Notes: a model not told the origin generated them from the letters alone. A DNA stretch of 64,000 nucleotides from an uncultured Oscillospiraceae bacterium (GCA_934613505.1 CAKTTB010000012.1:1-64000); one strand, 5' to 3'. Positions 7,164-19,576 are shown, counted from the first letter of the stretch. Numbers and translations are program-made.

Positions 7164-8480
7164 ATGTATTCATCCGCTTACGTCTGGGCCAAGGTCCTCG
7201 GCCATATGGAGGCCAGACTGACGCCGCAGGTGGTCTCCACCTGGTTTGACGATACTGAAATTCTCGAGCTGACCGACAATCAGCTGGTTCTCTATTCCCC
7301 GTCGTCGTTTCGCAAGGACATTATCCTCCGCCGCTGCCAGGGATATATCAAGGAAGCGATGCAGGAGATCTTCCAGATGGACGTCACCGTGACCGTTCTG
7401 GATGAGACGGAGATCGAAGCCTATCGCGGTCGGCAGCAGAAGCCGGAGTTTATCGAGTTTAATCCGCAGTTCACGTTCGATAATTTTGTTGTCGGCTCTT
7501 CCAACCGCTTTGCGCACGCCGCAGCCATCTCCGTCGCCAACAATCCGGCGGAGACGTATAACCCTCTTTTCATCTACGGTCCGTCCGGCCTCGGCAAGAC
7601 ACACCTGCTCTACGCGATTGCGAGCGTCGTTCATAAAAATCATCCCAGCTACAACATCGTCTATATCAAGGGCGATCAGTTTACCAATGAGCTGATCGCC
7701 GCCCTGCAGGAAGGCCGCAACAACGAGTTCCGCAACAAATACCGCAATGCGGACCTGTTCCTCGTCGACGATATCCAGTTTATTGCCGGCAAGGAATCCA
7801 CGCAGGAGGAATTTTTCCATACGTTCAATAACCTCTATGAGAACCACCACCAGATCGTCCTGACCGCCGACCGGCCGCCCAATGAGATGCTCCGGCTGGA
7901 AGACCGTCTGAAAACGCGGTTCGAGTGGGGCCTGATCGCGGACATTCAGCCGCCCGACTATGAGACGCGCATGGCGATTATCAAAAATAAATCCGTCTCG
8001 CTCGGTTTTGAACTGCCGGACGATGTGTGCTCGTTCATCGCGGAAAACGTCACCTCCAATGTCCGTCTTCTCGAGGGCACCGTCAAGAAGATCCGCGCCT
8101 ACCACGATCTTGACAACATGGAGCTGACCGTCCCGAATGTGTCCCGCGCCATCAAGGACATGTATAACCGCGAAAAGGCCGAAAGCCTGCCGACGCCGAG
8201 CCTCATCATCGGAGAGGTCTCCCGCTTCTATAACATCGAGGAATCCGTCATCCGCGGCACGCTCAAGAATAAAAACACTGCCGAAGCGCGGCAGGTCGCC
8301 ATGTATCTGGTGCGGAAGCTCACGAATCTCTCGCTTCCCGATATCGGCAAGGAATTTGGCCGCGACCACTCGACCGTTATCCATTCTCTCAAAAAGGTCG
8401 AGCAGCAGCTTGCCGCCGGCACCGGCGGTCTGCAGGACAACATCCGGGACATTACGGCAAATATCAACAGTAAGCTGTAA
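7164..8480 (+). CDS. dnaA: Chromosomal replication initiator DnaA
   Basis: AAA+ ATPase that binds DnaA boxes and melts the origin. Domain I is ~1-85, followed by a short linker. Walker A GPSGLGKTH is at ~139-147, and Walker B LVDDIQF follows. The C-terminal DNA-binding domain IV carries the signature GRDHSTVIHSLKKV. At 438 aa it is typical in length. AAAGGAG at 7151-7157 favours this ATG over one eight codons upstream. It begins the rightward origin operon. Confidence 0.98.
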   Translation: MYSSAYVWAKVLGHMEARLTPQVVSTWFDDTEILELTDNQLVLYSPSSFRKDIILRRCQGYIKEAMQEIFQMDVTVTVLDETEIEAYRGRQQKPEFIEFNPQFTFDNFVVGSSNRFAHAAAISVANNPAETYNPLFIYGPSGLGKTHLLYAIASVVHKNHPSYNIVYIKGDQFTNELIAALQEGRNNEFRNKYRNADLFLVDDIQFIAGKESTQEEFFHTFNNLYENHHQIVLTADRPPNEMLRLEDRLKTRFEWGLIADIQPPDYETRMAIIKNKSVSLGFELPDDVCSFIAENVTSNVRLLEGTVKKIRAYHDLDNMELTVPNVSRAIKDMYNREKAESLPTPSLIIGEVSRFYNIEESVIRGTLKNKNTAEARQVAMYLVRKLTNLSLPDIGKEFGRDHSTVIHSLKKVEQQLAAGTGGLQDNIRDITANINSKL

Positions 8481-8713
8481 TTTATAAACACCCGGCTGTG
8501 GAATCCACAGAGTCTCCCTGTTGAAAGCTGTGAAACGCATGTTTCACAAAATTGGCTGTTGATAACAATTTGAATCCTCCACATGAGGGTGTGGAGAAAA
8601 AAGCATTGCCGCGTCAGGCTCTGCACCACTTTTCCACATAAATTTTCCCTACTGCTACGTACTTCTAAAAAAAATCCTTTCTTTCTCTTGAAAGAAGAAA
8701 CGGAGGAGTTTTC
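8481..8713 (+). other. Putative oriC (dnaA-dnaN spacer)
   Basis: This 233-base spacer holds near-consensus DnaA boxes: TGTTGATAA (8557-8565), TGTGGAGAA (8590-8598) and TTTTCCACA (8630-8638). Eleven bases after the last box is CTACTGCTACGTACTTCTA (8649-8667), which resembles the DnaA-trio element of the B. subtilis unwinding region, followed by an A/T-rich tract. Three inverted repeats lie in the left part: 8496-8510, 8529-8548 and 8577-8596. The position and content match the unwinding side of a Firmicutes origin. Confidence 0.75.
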
Positions 8714-9826
8714 ATGAAATTTACCTGTGAAAAAACCGCGCTCGTCAACGCGATCTCCATCGCCTCCCGCACGGTCGCGCAGAAAAGCACCATTCCCGCG
8801 CTCGAGGGAATCTACATCAGAGCAGGTGTCAAGCTGACGCTTTCCGGTTATAATCTCGAAACGGGCATCACCATTTCCGTCGACGCCAACATCGAAGAGA
8901 CCGGCGCCTGCATCATGCCGTCCCGCCTGTTCTTCGATATCATCCGCAAGCTGCCGGACGATACGGTCTCCATCAGCGTGGATTCCTCCTTCAAGGTCTC
9001 CATCCGCGGCGGCATTTCCTCGTTCTCCATCACGGCCATGTCCTCCGAGGATTATCCGGAGCTGCCGGAGGTCGATTCGGAAAAGGGAATCCAGCTGCCG
9101 CAGAACGAACTGAAAGCCATGATCGGCGGCACGAGCTTCGCCGTCAGCGAAAATCAGGCGCGTCCCATCCATACCGGGTGCCTGTTCGAGGTGGACGACA
9201 CATCCATCACCGTCGTTGCCGTCGACGGCTACCGTCTGGCGCTGCGCCGCTGGACGACGGAAGAGCCGATCGGGCGGAAATTAAAATTTGTCGTTCCGGC
9301 CGCAGCGTTGAAGGAAACGGAAAAAATCCTCGGCGATACGGACGAAAACTGCACGTTTTACCTTGGCTCCAAGCATATTCTTTTTACCATCGGCGAGGCG
9401 ACGCTCGTCTGCCGGCTGCTCGAGGGTGAGTTCCTTGACTGGCGGCGCGTTCTTCCGCAGAACCAGCCAATCAAGCTGGCGGTCAACGTGGCAAAAATGA
9501 CCGATTCCATCGAGCGCGTCGGCCTCATCATCTCGGAAAAGCTCAAAAGCCCGGTCCGCTGCCGCTTCGGCGAAAATACCGCAGATTTCCGCTCTGTCTC
9601 CACCATCGGCGAAGCGCACGACGTCTGCCAGATCGCAGGCGATGGGCAGGATATGGAGATCGGCTTCAACTGCCGGTATCTGCTCGACGCGCTGCGCGCG
9701 ATCCCGGATGCGGAATGTTCGCTCGAGCTGGTCAACGGACTGAGCCCCATCGTCATGAATCCGTGCGACGGCTCCGGCCGGTACAGCTATATGGTCCTGC
9801 CGGTACGGCTGAAAGCGGGGGAATAA
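8714..9826 (+). CDS. dnaN: DNA polymerase III beta sliding clamp
   Basis: Ring-shaped processivity factor that tethers the replicative polymerase to DNA. At 370 aa it has the expected three repeats of the clamp fold; it starts MKFTCEKTALVNAISIASRT and the last repeat ends SYMVLPVRL, as in DnaN proteins. CGGAGGAG lies seven bases before the ATG. It is followed one base later by yaaA, so it heads a tight group dnaN-yaaA-recF-remB-gyrB. Confidence 0.98.
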   Translation: MKFTCEKTALVNAISIASRTVAQKSTIPALEGIYIRAGVKLTLSGYNLETGITISVDANIEETGACIMPSRLFFDIIRKLPDDTVSISVDSSFKVSIRGGISSFSITAMSSEDYPELPEVDSEKGIQLPQNELKAMIGGTSFAVSENQARPIHTGCLFEVDDTSITVVAVDGYRLALRRWTTEEPIGRKLKFVVPAAALKETEKILGDTDENCTFYLGSKHILFTIGEATLVCRLLEGEFLDWRRVLPQNQPIKLAVNVAKMTDSIERVGLIISEKLKSPVRCRFGENTADFRSVSTIGEAHDVCQIAGDGQDMEIGFNCRYLLDALRAIPDAECSLELVNGLSPIVMNPCDGSGRYSYMVLPVRLKAGE

Positions 9827-9827
9827 G

Positions 9828-10082
9828 ATGAAGGTCAGAGTTACGAAAAAGCTGGCGGACAGCCCCATTGAGATCCCTATCCATACAGAATTTATCAAGC
9901 TGCAGGATTTTCTGAAGTTTGCCAACGCGATTGAGTCCGGCGGCATGGCCAAGACCTTTATTCAGGAGGGCGATGTTCTCGTGAACGGCGAGGTCTGCAC
10001 CATGCGCGGCAAAAAGCTGCATCCCGGCGACAAGGTCACGTTTATGGCGAACACCTGGCTCGTCACACAGGAGCAGGCATGA
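9828..10082 (+). CDS. yaaA: S4-domain RNA-binding protein YaaA
   Basis: 84-aa protein with an S4 RNA-binding fold (LQDFLKFANAIESGGMAKTFIQEG, then VLVNGEVCTMRGKKLHPGD). Members are conserved between dnaN and recF in Firmicutes, and a role in ribosome assembly has been suggested for the B. subtilis protein. Here it is slightly longer than the ~70-aa norm because of an N-terminal extension. Its stop overlaps the recF start (ATGA). Confidence 0.9.
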   Translation: MKVRVTKKLADSPIEIPIHTEFIKLQDFLKFANAIESGGMAKTFIQEGDVLVNGEVCTMRGKKLHPGDKVTFMANTWLVTQEQA

Positions 10083-11187
10083 AGATCGACGCGCTGCAGC
10101 TGTATGATTTCCGCAATTATGCGTCGGCTGCCGTTCATCTGCACCCCGGCGTCAATCTCATCGTAGGGGAAAATGCGCAGGGAAAGACGAATCTTCTGGA
10201 ATCGGTCTTTTACTTATCGACCGGCCGGAGCTTCCGGACGGCGCGCGGACAGGAGCTGATCCGCTTCGGGGCGGAATTTGCAGATCTTGAATGCCGCCTG
10301 CAGTCCGGTGGGCGAGAGCAGTCGCTGCGCGCTGTGCTGTTTTCCGGCCGCCGGCCGCGGCAGATCTATATTGGAGGCGTCAAGCAGCGCTCGGCCGCCA
10401 ATTTGCCGGGCGTTCTGACGACGGTCCTGTTCTGCCCGGACGACCTTCTGATTTTGAAAAGCGGCGCCGCCTGCCGAAGAAAGCTCATCGACACCGCCCT
10501 TTGTCAGCTGCGGCCCGGCTATGCGCAGGCACTCGGCGAATATCAGAAGCTGCTGGACAGCAAGGCCAGAATTCTGAAGGATTACCACGACCGGCCGTCT
10601 CTTCTTGAGCCGCTGCCGGAATTTAATCTGCGCATGGCGCAGGTCGGCGCGATCCTCATTTCCTACCGCGCCAGATACCTGCGAGAGCTGTCGCAACAGG
10701 CGGGGCTGTATCACGAGGAATTTTCCGGCGGCCGCGAAACGCTGACGCTGGATTATCAGACAGTCTCGACGATCACAGATCCGTTCGCGGAAAAGGCCGT
10801 CCTCTTTGCGCAACTGGCGGAGCATCAGAAGCAGCACGCGCGTGCGGAGCTGGAGTCCGGTCAGTGCCTGTCCGGCCCGCACAAGGACGATTTTGAAGCG
10901 AAGCTCGGCGAGCTGTCCGTCAAGTCCTTCGGCTCGCAGGGACAGACGCGGACAGCGGCCATCAGTCTGAAGCTCGCCGAGCGTGAGCTGTTCCGCAGGG
11001 ACACCGGGGAAGAGCCGGTGCTGCTGCTGGACGATGTACTGTCCGAGCTGGACGCAAAGCGGCAGGATTTTGTTCTCAATCAGATCAAAACGGGGCAGGT
11101 CCTCATTACCTGCTGCGAGCCGGAACGGCTGACGGACGTCGGAAAGAAGATTTTGATCGAGCATGGGCAGATCCGGGAGGATGCAGC

Positions 11188-11197
<10 letters not shown>
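10079..11197 (+). CDS. recF: DNA replication and repair protein RecF
   Basis: SMC-like ATPase that helps load RecA at single-stranded gaps. Walker A is GENAQGKT (~30-37), the ABC signature region contains SQGQTRTAAISLKLAE, and Walker B is LLLDDVLSELD near the C-terminus. At 372 aa it has the normal length. It is coupled to yaaA by a 4-base overlap, and its 3' end overlaps the remB start by 10 bases. Confidence 0.97.
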
Positions 11198-13429
<2,232 letters not shown>

Positions 13430-13439
13430 GCATAAAAAA

Positions 13440-13578
13440 GCCTTCCCCCGGGGGAAGGTGGCGCGCAGCGCCGGATGAGGGATTGCAGGCACGATCGACA
13501 CTGCAAAGCAGATATTCGGTGCATACAGTCCCTCATCAGTCACGGCTTCGCCGTGCCAGTTTCCCCGGAGGGGAAGCC
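13440..13578. repeat. Palindromic interspersed repeat, variant A, between gyrB and gyrA
   Basis: A ~139-bp element with three nested hairpin layers: outer CTTCCCCCGGGGGAAG and CCCCGGAGGGG hairpins at the two ends, hairpins GGCGCGCAGCGCC and ACGGCTTCGCCGT inside, and a pairing GATGAGGGA (13474-13482) with TCCCTCATC (13529-13537). The architecture matches the copies at 40.3 and 62.5 kb, but the sequence differs. No transposase is seen. Confidence 0.75.
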
Positions 13579-13611
13579 GAACTCCTACCCTGAAAAGGAG
13601 ACCCATGTTTT

Positions 13612-16125
13612 ATGGCACATAAAAAAGATTACAAGCCCGAGGACATTCTGTTCCCGGAGCAGCATATCGTGCAGTCAGAGCTTGTCCATGAGATGAAAAG
13701 CTCGTATATCGACTATGCTATGTCCGTCATCGTCGGGCGTGCGCTTCCGGACGTGCGCGACGGTCTGAAGCCGGTCCACCGGCGCATTCTCTACGCCATG
13801 TACGAGGATGGTCTGACCTCTGACAAGCCGTTCAAGAAATCGGCAACCTGCGTCGGCGACGTACTGGGTCGGTATCATCCGCACGGCGACGCGTCGGTCT
13901 ATGACGCGATGGTGCGTCTGGCGCAGGATTTTTCCATGCGCTATCCGCTGGTCGACGGCCACGGCAACTTCGGCTCCGTTGACGGCGATCCCCCCGCGGC
14001 CTACCGTTACACCGAGGCCAGAATGTCGAAGCTCTGCAACGAAATGCTGCGCGATATCGATAAGGATACCGTCGACTGGGACCCGAACTTCGACGAATCG
14101 AGAAAAGAGCCGCGCGTGCTGCCGTCCCGCTTCCCGAATCTGCTGGTCAACGGCTCGTCGGGCATTGCCGTCGGCATGGCGACCAATATCCCGCCGCACA
14201 ACCTGCGCGAGGTCATCGACGCCTGCGTCTGCATTCTGGACAATCCCGAGGCGGAGTTGGCCGACCTCATGGAGTACATCAAGGGGCCGGACTTCCCGAC
14301 AAAGGGCATGATCATGGGCCGCAGCGGCATCCGTGCCGCCTACGCCACTGGCCGCGGCAAGATCACCGTCCGCGCCAGAACGGAATTTGAAGAGTTCGGC
14401 CAGAACCGCGAACGCATCATCGTCACCGAGCTTCCGTATCAGGTCAACAAGCGCCAGCTCATCGCCGCCATGGCCGAGCAGGTGCGCGACAAGCGGCTCG
14501 AGGGCATTTCCGACATTCGCGACGAGACTGACCGCAACGGCATGCGCATCGTCATCGAACTCAAAAAGGATGCGAACCCGCAGGTCGTTCTGAACCGTCT
14601 TTTTGCCCAGACGCAGATGCAGATCACCTTTGGCGTGACGATGCTGGCGCTGGTCAATAACCAGCAGCAGCCGAAGATCCTGTCTCTTCGTCACATGCTG
14701 GACGAGTATCTGGCCTTCCAGGAGGAGATCATCACCCGACGGACGCAGTATGATCTCAAAAAAGCGCTCGAGCGGCAGCACGTGCTGCAGGGTCTGCTCA
14801 TCGCCGAAGACAACATCGACGAGGTCATCAAGACTATCCGTGAGAGCTATGACAACGCAAAAGAGCGCCTGATGGCGCGCTTCAATCTGTCCGAAATTCA
14901 GGCACAGGTCGTGCTCGACATGCAGCTCAAGCGCCTGCAGGGTCTCGAGCGTGAAAAGCTCGAAGCGGAATACGAGGAGCTTGAAAAGCGCATCGCGTAT
15001 TACCGCGAGCTTCTGTCCAACGAGGAGATGCTCAAGGGCGTCCTCAAGGACGAGCTGATCGCCATCCGCGATAAGTTCGGCGACGACCGGAAGACGGAGA
15101 TCCAGGACGTCGAGGATGAGATCGACATCGAGGATCTCATCGAGGAGGAGCAGTGCGTCTTTACGCTTTCCCACGCGGGCTACTGCAAGCGCGTCCCGGC
15201 TTCGACCTATCGCAGCCAGAAGCGCGGCGGCCGCGGCGTTACCGGCATGACGACGAAGGAAGAGGACTTTGTCGAAGGCGTTTTCTCCGCCTCTACGCAT
15301 GACTATATCCTCTTCTTCACGAACCTCGGCAAGGTCCACCGCCGCAAGGGCTATCAGATCCCCGAGGCCGGACGCACGGCCAAGGGCACGAATCTTGTCA
15401 ATATCCTTCCGTTTGAGCCTGGCGAAAAGGTCACGGCGGGCATCACTGTCCACGAATTTGACGAGGATAATCTCGTCTTCGTCACGAAGAACGGCGTCGT
15501 CAAGCGCCTGACGCTCTCGAGCCTCAATACGGCACGCAAGGCCGGCATCCGCGCGCTGACGCTGACCGAGGGCGACGAGCTGATCGCCGTCATGAAGACT
15601 GACGGGAATCAGGATATCATGCTCGCGACGGCGAACGGCATGGCCATCTGCTTTAATGAGAACGACGTGCGCGTCATGGGGCGTGATGCCGCAGGCGTGC
15701 GCGGGATCGCGCTGGACGCAGGCGACTATGTCATCGGCGCAGGCATTGCCGAAAAGGGCAAGCAGTTGCTGACCGTCACCGAGTTCGGCTACGGCAAGCG
15801 CACGCAGATTGAGGAATATATGCGCCTTGGCGAGGACGGCCAGCGCCGTCCGCAGCAGCGCGGCGGCAAGGGCCTGAAAAACTACAACATCACCGCCAAG
15901 ACCGGCCGCATCGCGGGCGTCGCCATCGTGGAAGACAGTGACGACGTCATGATGATCGAGAGCGGCGGCGTGCTTATCCGTATGGCAGCGGCGGATATCA
16001 ATGTCTACAAGCGCGATACGCAGGGCGTCATTCTCATGCGCATCGAGCAGGGCAGCCGCGTGATCTCCGTGGAGCGTCTTTCGCCGGAGACGGACGGCGA
16101 GACGGCGGAGCAGGAAGACGCATGA
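13612..16125 (+). CDS. gyrA: DNA gyrase subunit A
   Basis: DNA breakage and rejoining subunit of gyrase. The active-site Tyr lies in [11 protein letters not shown] (~residue 128). The C-terminal beta-pinwheel domain carries the GyrA box [11 protein letters not shown], which identifies it as gyrase rather than topoisomerase IV. The acidic tail ends EQEDA. Start ATG (MAHKKDYK) is preceded by AAAAGGAG; an ATG seven bases upstream is out of frame. It overlaps rnhA by ATGA. Confidence 0.98.
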   Translation: MAHKKDYKPEDILFPEQHIVQSELVHEMKSSYIDYAMSVIVGRALPDVRDGLKPVHRRILYAMYEDGLTSDKPFKKSATCVGDVLGRYHPHGDASVYDAMVRLAQDFSMRYPLVDGHGNFGSVDGDPPAAYRYTEARMSKLCNEMLRDIDKDTVDWDPNFDESRKEPRVLPSRFPNLLVNGSSGIAVGMATNIPPHNLREVIDACVCILDNPEAELADLMEYIKGPDFPTKGMIMGRSGIRAAYATGRGKITVRARTEFEEFGQNRERIIVTELPYQVNKRQLIAAMAEQVRDKRLEGISDIRDETDRNGMRIVIELKKDANPQVVLNRLFAQTQMQITFGVTMLALVNNQQQPKILSLRHMLDEYLAFQEEIITRRTQYDLKKALERQHVLQGLLIAEDNIDEVIKTIRESYDNAKERLMARFNLSEIQAQVVLDMQLKRLQGLEREKLEAEYEELEKRIAYYRELLSNEEMLKGVLKDELIAIRDKFGDDRKTEIQDVEDEIDIEDLIEEEQCVFTLSHAGYCKRVPASTYRSQKRGGRGVTGMTTKEEDFVEGVFSASTHDYILFFTNLGKVHRRKGYQIPEAGRTAKGTNLVNILPFEPGEKVTAGITVHEFDEDNLVFVTKNGVVKRLTLSSLNTARKAGIRALTLTEGDELIAVMKTDGNQDIMLATANGMAICFNENDVRVMGRDAAGVRGIALDAGDYVIGAGIAEKGKQLLTVTEFGYGKRTQIEEYMRLGEDGQRRPQQRGGKGLKNYNITAKTGRIAGVAIVEDSDDVMMIESGGVLIRMAAADINVYKRDTQGVILMRIEQGSRVISVERLSPETDGETAEQEDA

Positions 16126-16559
16126 AGACCGTCACCGTCTACACCGACGGCGCCTGCTCCGGCAATCCTGGCCCCGGCGGCTGGTGCGCAATCCTGGAGT
16201 ATCAGGGCCACGAAAAAATGATCTCCGGCGGCGAGCCGTCCACGACCAACAACCGCATGGAGCTGACAGCCGTCATCGAGGCGCTGCTGGCCCTGCGGGA
16301 GCCGTGCGTGGTGGAGCTGTATTCCGATTCCAAATACGTCATTGACGCGCTGGAAAAGGGCTGGGCATGGGGCTGGCGGAAAAAGGGCTGGATCAAGTCC
16401 GACAAAAAGCCCGCCCTCAACCCGGATCTGTGGGAAAGGCTCCTCGGCCTTGTGAGCCAGCACGAACTGCACTACCACTGGGTCAAGGGCCACGAATCGA
16501 ACGAAAAAAATAACCGCTGCGACGAGCAGGCGGTCATCGAAAGCCGGAAGTTCAAATAA
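16122..16559 (+). CDS. rnhA: Ribonuclease HI
   Basis: Degrades RNA in RNA-DNA hybrids. All four catalytic acids are visible: D9 (YTDGACSGN), E47 (NRMELTAV), D69 (YSDSKY) and D134 (NRCDEQA), with the assisting His at 124. At 145 aa it is a compact bacterial RNase HI. Its start overlaps the gyrA stop, which suggests coupling to gyrase synthesis; both enzymes counter R-loops. Confidence 0.96.
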   Translation: MKTVTVYTDGACSGNPGPGGWCAILEYQGHEKMISGGEPSTTNNRMELTAVIEALLALREPCVVELYSDSKYVIDALEKGWAWGWRKKGWIKSDKKPALNPDLWERLLGLVSQHELHYHWVKGHESNEKNNRCDEQAVIESRKFK

Positions 16560-16564
16560 TCGCA

Positions 16565-16596
16565 AAAACAGGAGACCACAAGGTCTCCTGTTTTTT
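16565..16596. terminator. Bidirectional terminator between rnhA and tatD
   Basis: AACAGGAGACC pairs with GGTCTCCTGTT, with a T-run to the right and an A-run to the left, so it can stop both converging transcripts. Confidence 0.85.
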
Positions 16597-17353
16597 ATAT
16601 CCGGAAGCAGCGTTTGGCGTTTTCGGCGGTCGCGGCGGCGACGGATTCCGGGGAGAGGCCGCGGAGGTCTGCAATTTTTTTTGCGACATACGGGACAAGG
16701 CTCGGGTCGCAGCGGCGGCCGCGGAAGGGTTCCGGCGCCATGTAGGGGCAGTCGGTCTCGATGAGGATACGGTCCAGCGGGATGTTTGCGGCGGTCTCCA
16801 CGGCCTTGCGCGCGTTTTTGAACGTCACGACGCCTGTGAAGCCGATGTACCAGCCGCGCTTTATAAGCTCCTTCGCCATCTCGTAGCTGCCGGAGAAGCA
16901 GTGGAACACGCCGCGAAGGGTCGGAAACTCCTCAAGGATGCGCAGCCCATCCTCGTGCGCTTCACGCTCGTGGATGACGACGGGCATGGACAGCTCCTGC
17001 GCGAGCGCCAGCTGCATGCGGAAGGCGCGCTTCTGTACCTCGCGGCCGGGCTCTTCATAATGATAGTCCAGACCAATTTCGCCGATGGCCTTCACGCGCG
17101 GGTTTTTGCAAAGCCCGCGATAGACCGCGATCCGCGCTTCGTTCACCTGCTCTGCGTCGTCCGGATGGCTGCCGACGGCGGCGTGGACCCAGTCAAAGCG
17201 CTCCGCCAGCTGCACCGCCTTTTCCGACGACGGCAGATCGAAGCCGATCTCCATCATGCCGGTGACGGACGCGGCCTTCATGTTGTCCACAACGGTGTCA
17301 AAGTCCTGTGAAAAACAGTCCTCGGTCAGATGTGCGTGTGAATCAAAATACAT
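16595..17353 (-). CDS. tatD: TatD family metal-dependent DNase/hydrolase
   Basis: 252-aa TIM-barrel hydrolase. Metal-binding motifs in order: SHAHL near the N-terminus, EIGLDYH, VIHERE, FHCFSG and the final ETDCPYMAPEP. Family members are 3'-5' DNases acting in repair or quality control. The gene is transcribed leftward, downstream of mnmG with a 3-base gap, so the two are probably co-transcribed. Confidence 0.93.
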   Translation of the reverse strand: MYFDSHAHLTEDCFSQDFDTVVDNMKAASVTGMMEIGFDLPSSEKAVQLAERFDWVHAAVGSHPDDAEQVNEARIAVYRGLCKNPRVKAIGEIGLDYHYEEPGREVQKRAFRMQLALAQELSMPVVIHEREAHEDGLRILEEFPTLRGVFHCFSGSYEMAKELIKRGWYIGFTGVVTFKNARKAVETAANIPLDRILIETDCPYMAPEPFRGRRCDPSLVPYVAKKIADLRGLSPESVAAATAENAKRCFRI

Positions 17354-17356
17354 GGT

Positions 17357-19228
17357 TTACTCCTTATTCTGCTCCAGCCAGATGAGAAGCACCGCGATAT
17401 CCGCGGGCGAAACGCCCGAGATGCGGCTGGCCTGGCCGATGGAGAGCGGGCGGATCTCGCTGAGCTTCTGCCGCGCCTCGACGCGCAGACCCTGAATGGA
17501 AAGATAGTCGATCGTTTCGGGCAGCAGGCGGGATTCCTCACGGGCAAATTCCTCGACCTGCTTCTGCTGGCGGGCGATATAGCCCGCGTATTTCATGCGG
17601 ATCTCGACCGCCTCGCGGATGACGGGCGGCAGATCCGGACGCTCCGGGTCAAAGGGAGCCAGATCGTCATAGCACAGCTGCGGCCGCCGGACAAGATCGG
17701 ACAGGCGGGCGGAGCCTTCGACCGGCGCGGTGTCGTGCGCGCGGAGCATGGCGCCCAGCGCTTCGCTTTCCGGTACGCCGGTGGCTTCCAATCGTTTGAT
17801 CTCCACAGCCACAGTGCGGTATTTTGCGAGTACGGCCTCATACTGCTCGTCGGAGATAAGCCCGATGCGGTGGCCGATGGGACTCAGGCGCTCGTCGGCG
17901 TTGTCCTGCCGGTGCAGGAGCCGGTATTCCGAGCGCGAGGTCATAATGCGGTACGGCTCGTTGGTCCCCTTGGTGACAAGATCGTCGATGAGCGTGCCGA
18001 TATAGCCGTCGGAGCGCTTTAAGACCATCGGATCTTCGCCCTTGAGCTTCAGCGCCGCGTTGACGCCCGCCACAAAGCCCTGCACGGCGGCCTCTTCATA
18101 GCCGGAGGAGCCGTTGAACTGTCCCGCGCCGTAGAGGCCGGGGATCTTTTTGCTTTCGAGCGTCGGCAGAAGCTCCGTCGGGTCGACGCAGGCATATTCG
18201 ATGGCGTAGGCCGGGCGCATCATTTCCGCGTGTTCCAGCCCACGGATGGAATGGAGCATGTCGAGCTGCACATCCTCGGGAAGGGAGGAGGAAAGGCCCT
18301 GAATGTATAATTCGTCCGTATATAAGCCGCACGGCTCGACAAACAGCTGGTGCCGGGGCTTATCCGGAAAGCGGTCGATCTTCGTCTCGATCGATGGGCA
18401 GTAGCGCGGGCCGACGGATTCGATCATGCCGTTGAAGAGCGGCGACCGGTCGTGGTTGGCCTTGATGATCTCGTGCGTTTTTTCGTTCGTGTAGGTGAGA
18501 TAGCAGACCGCCTTGTTTTCCGGCGGCGTTTTTGTGGAAAACGAGAAGGGGACCGGGTGTGCATCGCCCGGCTGCAGCTCCATCTGAGAAACGTCGACCG
18601 AGCGGCGGTTGACGCGCGGCGGCGTGCCGGTCTTGAAGCGGCGCATGCGAAGGCCGAGAGAAGCAAGCTGCTCCGCAAGCCCAATGCCCGCCTGCATGCC
18701 GTCCGGGCCGGAGGAATAGGCGCAGTCGCCGGTGATGATGCGGGCATCGAGATACGTGCCGGAGGCGATGACGCAGGCACTGACCCGATAGACAGCGCCG
18801 AGGCGCGTCACAATGGCGGAGACATGGCCGTCCGTCAGGCGGATGGATGTGACCATGGCCTGCTTGAGGTCCAGATTCTCCTGCCGCTCGAGCGTCCTTT
18901 TCATATCCTCCTGATAGCGGCGGCGGTCGGCCTGCGCGCGGAGCGAGTGGACGGCCGGACCTTTGCCGAGGTTCAGCATCCGGTACTGGATGCACGAGCG
19001 GTCGGCCGCTTTGGCCATTTCGCCGCCCAGCGCGTCCAGCTCGCGCACGAGATGGCCCTTGCCTGTGCCGCCGATGGCGGGGTTGCAGGGCATATTGCCG
19101 ACGGCGTCCAGGTTGATCGTAAACACAACGGTCCGCAAGCCCATCCGCGCGCAGGCAAGCCCGGCTTCAATGCCGGCGTGTCCCGCGCCGATGACGGCCA
19201 CGTCATACCGGCCAGCGTCAAATTCCAT
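17357..19228 (-). CDS. mnmG: tRNA uridine-34 5-carboxymethylaminomethyl modification enzyme MnmG
   Basis: FAD-dependent partner of MnmE in modifying the wobble uridine of tRNAs. The FAD motif is [12 protein letters not shown] (~12-23). Conserved [20 protein letters not shown] and [17 protein letters not shown] segments are present, plus the C-terminal helical domain. An ATG eight codons upstream exists, but GGAGG (19236-19240) points to this ATG. The partner gene mnmE is at the right end of the window rather than adjacent. Confidence 0.96.
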   Translation of the reverse strand: MEFDAGRYDVAVIGAGHAGIEAGLACARMGLRTVVFTINLDAVGNMPCNPAIGGTGKGHLVRELDALGGEMAKAADRSCIQYRMLNLGKGPAVHSLRAQADRRRYQEDMKRTLERQENLDLKQAMVTSIRLTDGHVSAIVTRLGAVYRVSACVIASGTYLDARIITGDCAYSSGPDGMQAGIGLAEQLASLGLRMRRFKTGTPPRVNRRSVDVSQMELQPGDAHPVPFSFSTKTPPENKAVCYLTYTNEKTHEIIKANHDRSPLFNGMIESVGPRYCPSIETKIDRFPDKPRHQLFVEPCGLYTDELYIQGLSSSLPEDVQLDMLHSIRGLEHAEMMRPAYAIEYACVDPTELLPTLESKKIPGLYGAGQFNGSSGYEEAAVQGFVAGVNAALKLKGEDPMVLKRSDGYIGTLIDDLVTKGTNEPYRIMTSRSEYRLLHRQDNADERLSPIGHRIGLISDEQYEAVLAKYRTVAVEIKRLEATGVPESEALGAMLRAHDTAPVEGSARLSDLVRRPQLCYDDLAPFDPERPDLPPVIREAVEIRMKYAGYIARQQKQVEEFAREESRLLPETIDYLSIQGLRVEARQKLSEIRPLSIGQASRISGVSPADIAVLLIWLEQNKE

Positions 19229-19262
19229 AGGGATCCCTCCAATTCGGGTCATTTAGTTTTTT

Positions 19263-19291
19263 ATTTTATCAGGAAAGGCCAGTCTTTGCAA
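19263..19291 (-). promoter_or_regulatory. Predicted mnmG promoter
   Basis: On the minus strand TTGCAA (19286-19291) and TAAAAT (19263-19268) are separated by 17 bases. Confidence 0.55.
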
Positions 19292-19339
19292 GAAGACCGG
19301 CCCGCACATGAAAAAATTTCCGGCGCGACAGTGTTCGGC

Positions 19340-19487
19340 AGACTTTTTGACGCGCCTGCGGTATGGTATGGATACAGCTTATCCAATGCGAGCGCACTTC
19401 ATATCCCGGGCTGCGGCAGCGCCGCAGCCAAATCCCACGACCCCAATCTTCCTCCGGCCAGACGCTCTGACCGGAGGCCTTTTTTGC
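19340..19487 (+). ncRNA. Possible small RNA or leader ending in a strong terminator
   Basis: This gene-free stretch has TTGACG near 19350, then a 9-bp hairpin GGCTGCGGC/GCCGCAGCC, then a bulged terminator stem (19451-19477) followed by TTTTTT. A terminated short transcript with no coding frame in front of it suggests a small RNA. I could not match it to 6S, SRP, tmRNA or a known riboswitch. Confidence 0.3.
19451..19487 (+). terminator. Terminator upstream of tadA
   Basis: CCTCCGG pairs with CCGGAGG with a further inner CAGA/TCTG pairing, followed by CCTTTTTTG. Confidence 0.8.
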
Positions 19488-19512
19488 GTTTTACCGGGCG
19501 GATACAGGGGTG

Positions 19513-19541
19513 TTGACGAATCCTAACTTTTCAGGTATTAT
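19513..19541 (+). promoter_or_regulatory. tadA promoter
   Basis: TTGACG (19513-19518) and TATTAT (19536-19541) with a 17-base spacer, about 35 bases before the start codon. Confidence 0.75.
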
Positions 19542-19576
19542 GATACAAATCCTGCCGTGGAGGTGTGTGAACGGTT

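Noticed and set aside
13440..13578. gyrB-gyrA repeat as a simple terminator
   Set aside because: The nested multi-hairpin layout shared with two other loci shows it is an interspersed element; it may still influence termination.
13675..15453. 592-codon open frame opposite gyrA
   Set aside because: Shadow of gyrA; composition follows the reverse complement of its codons.
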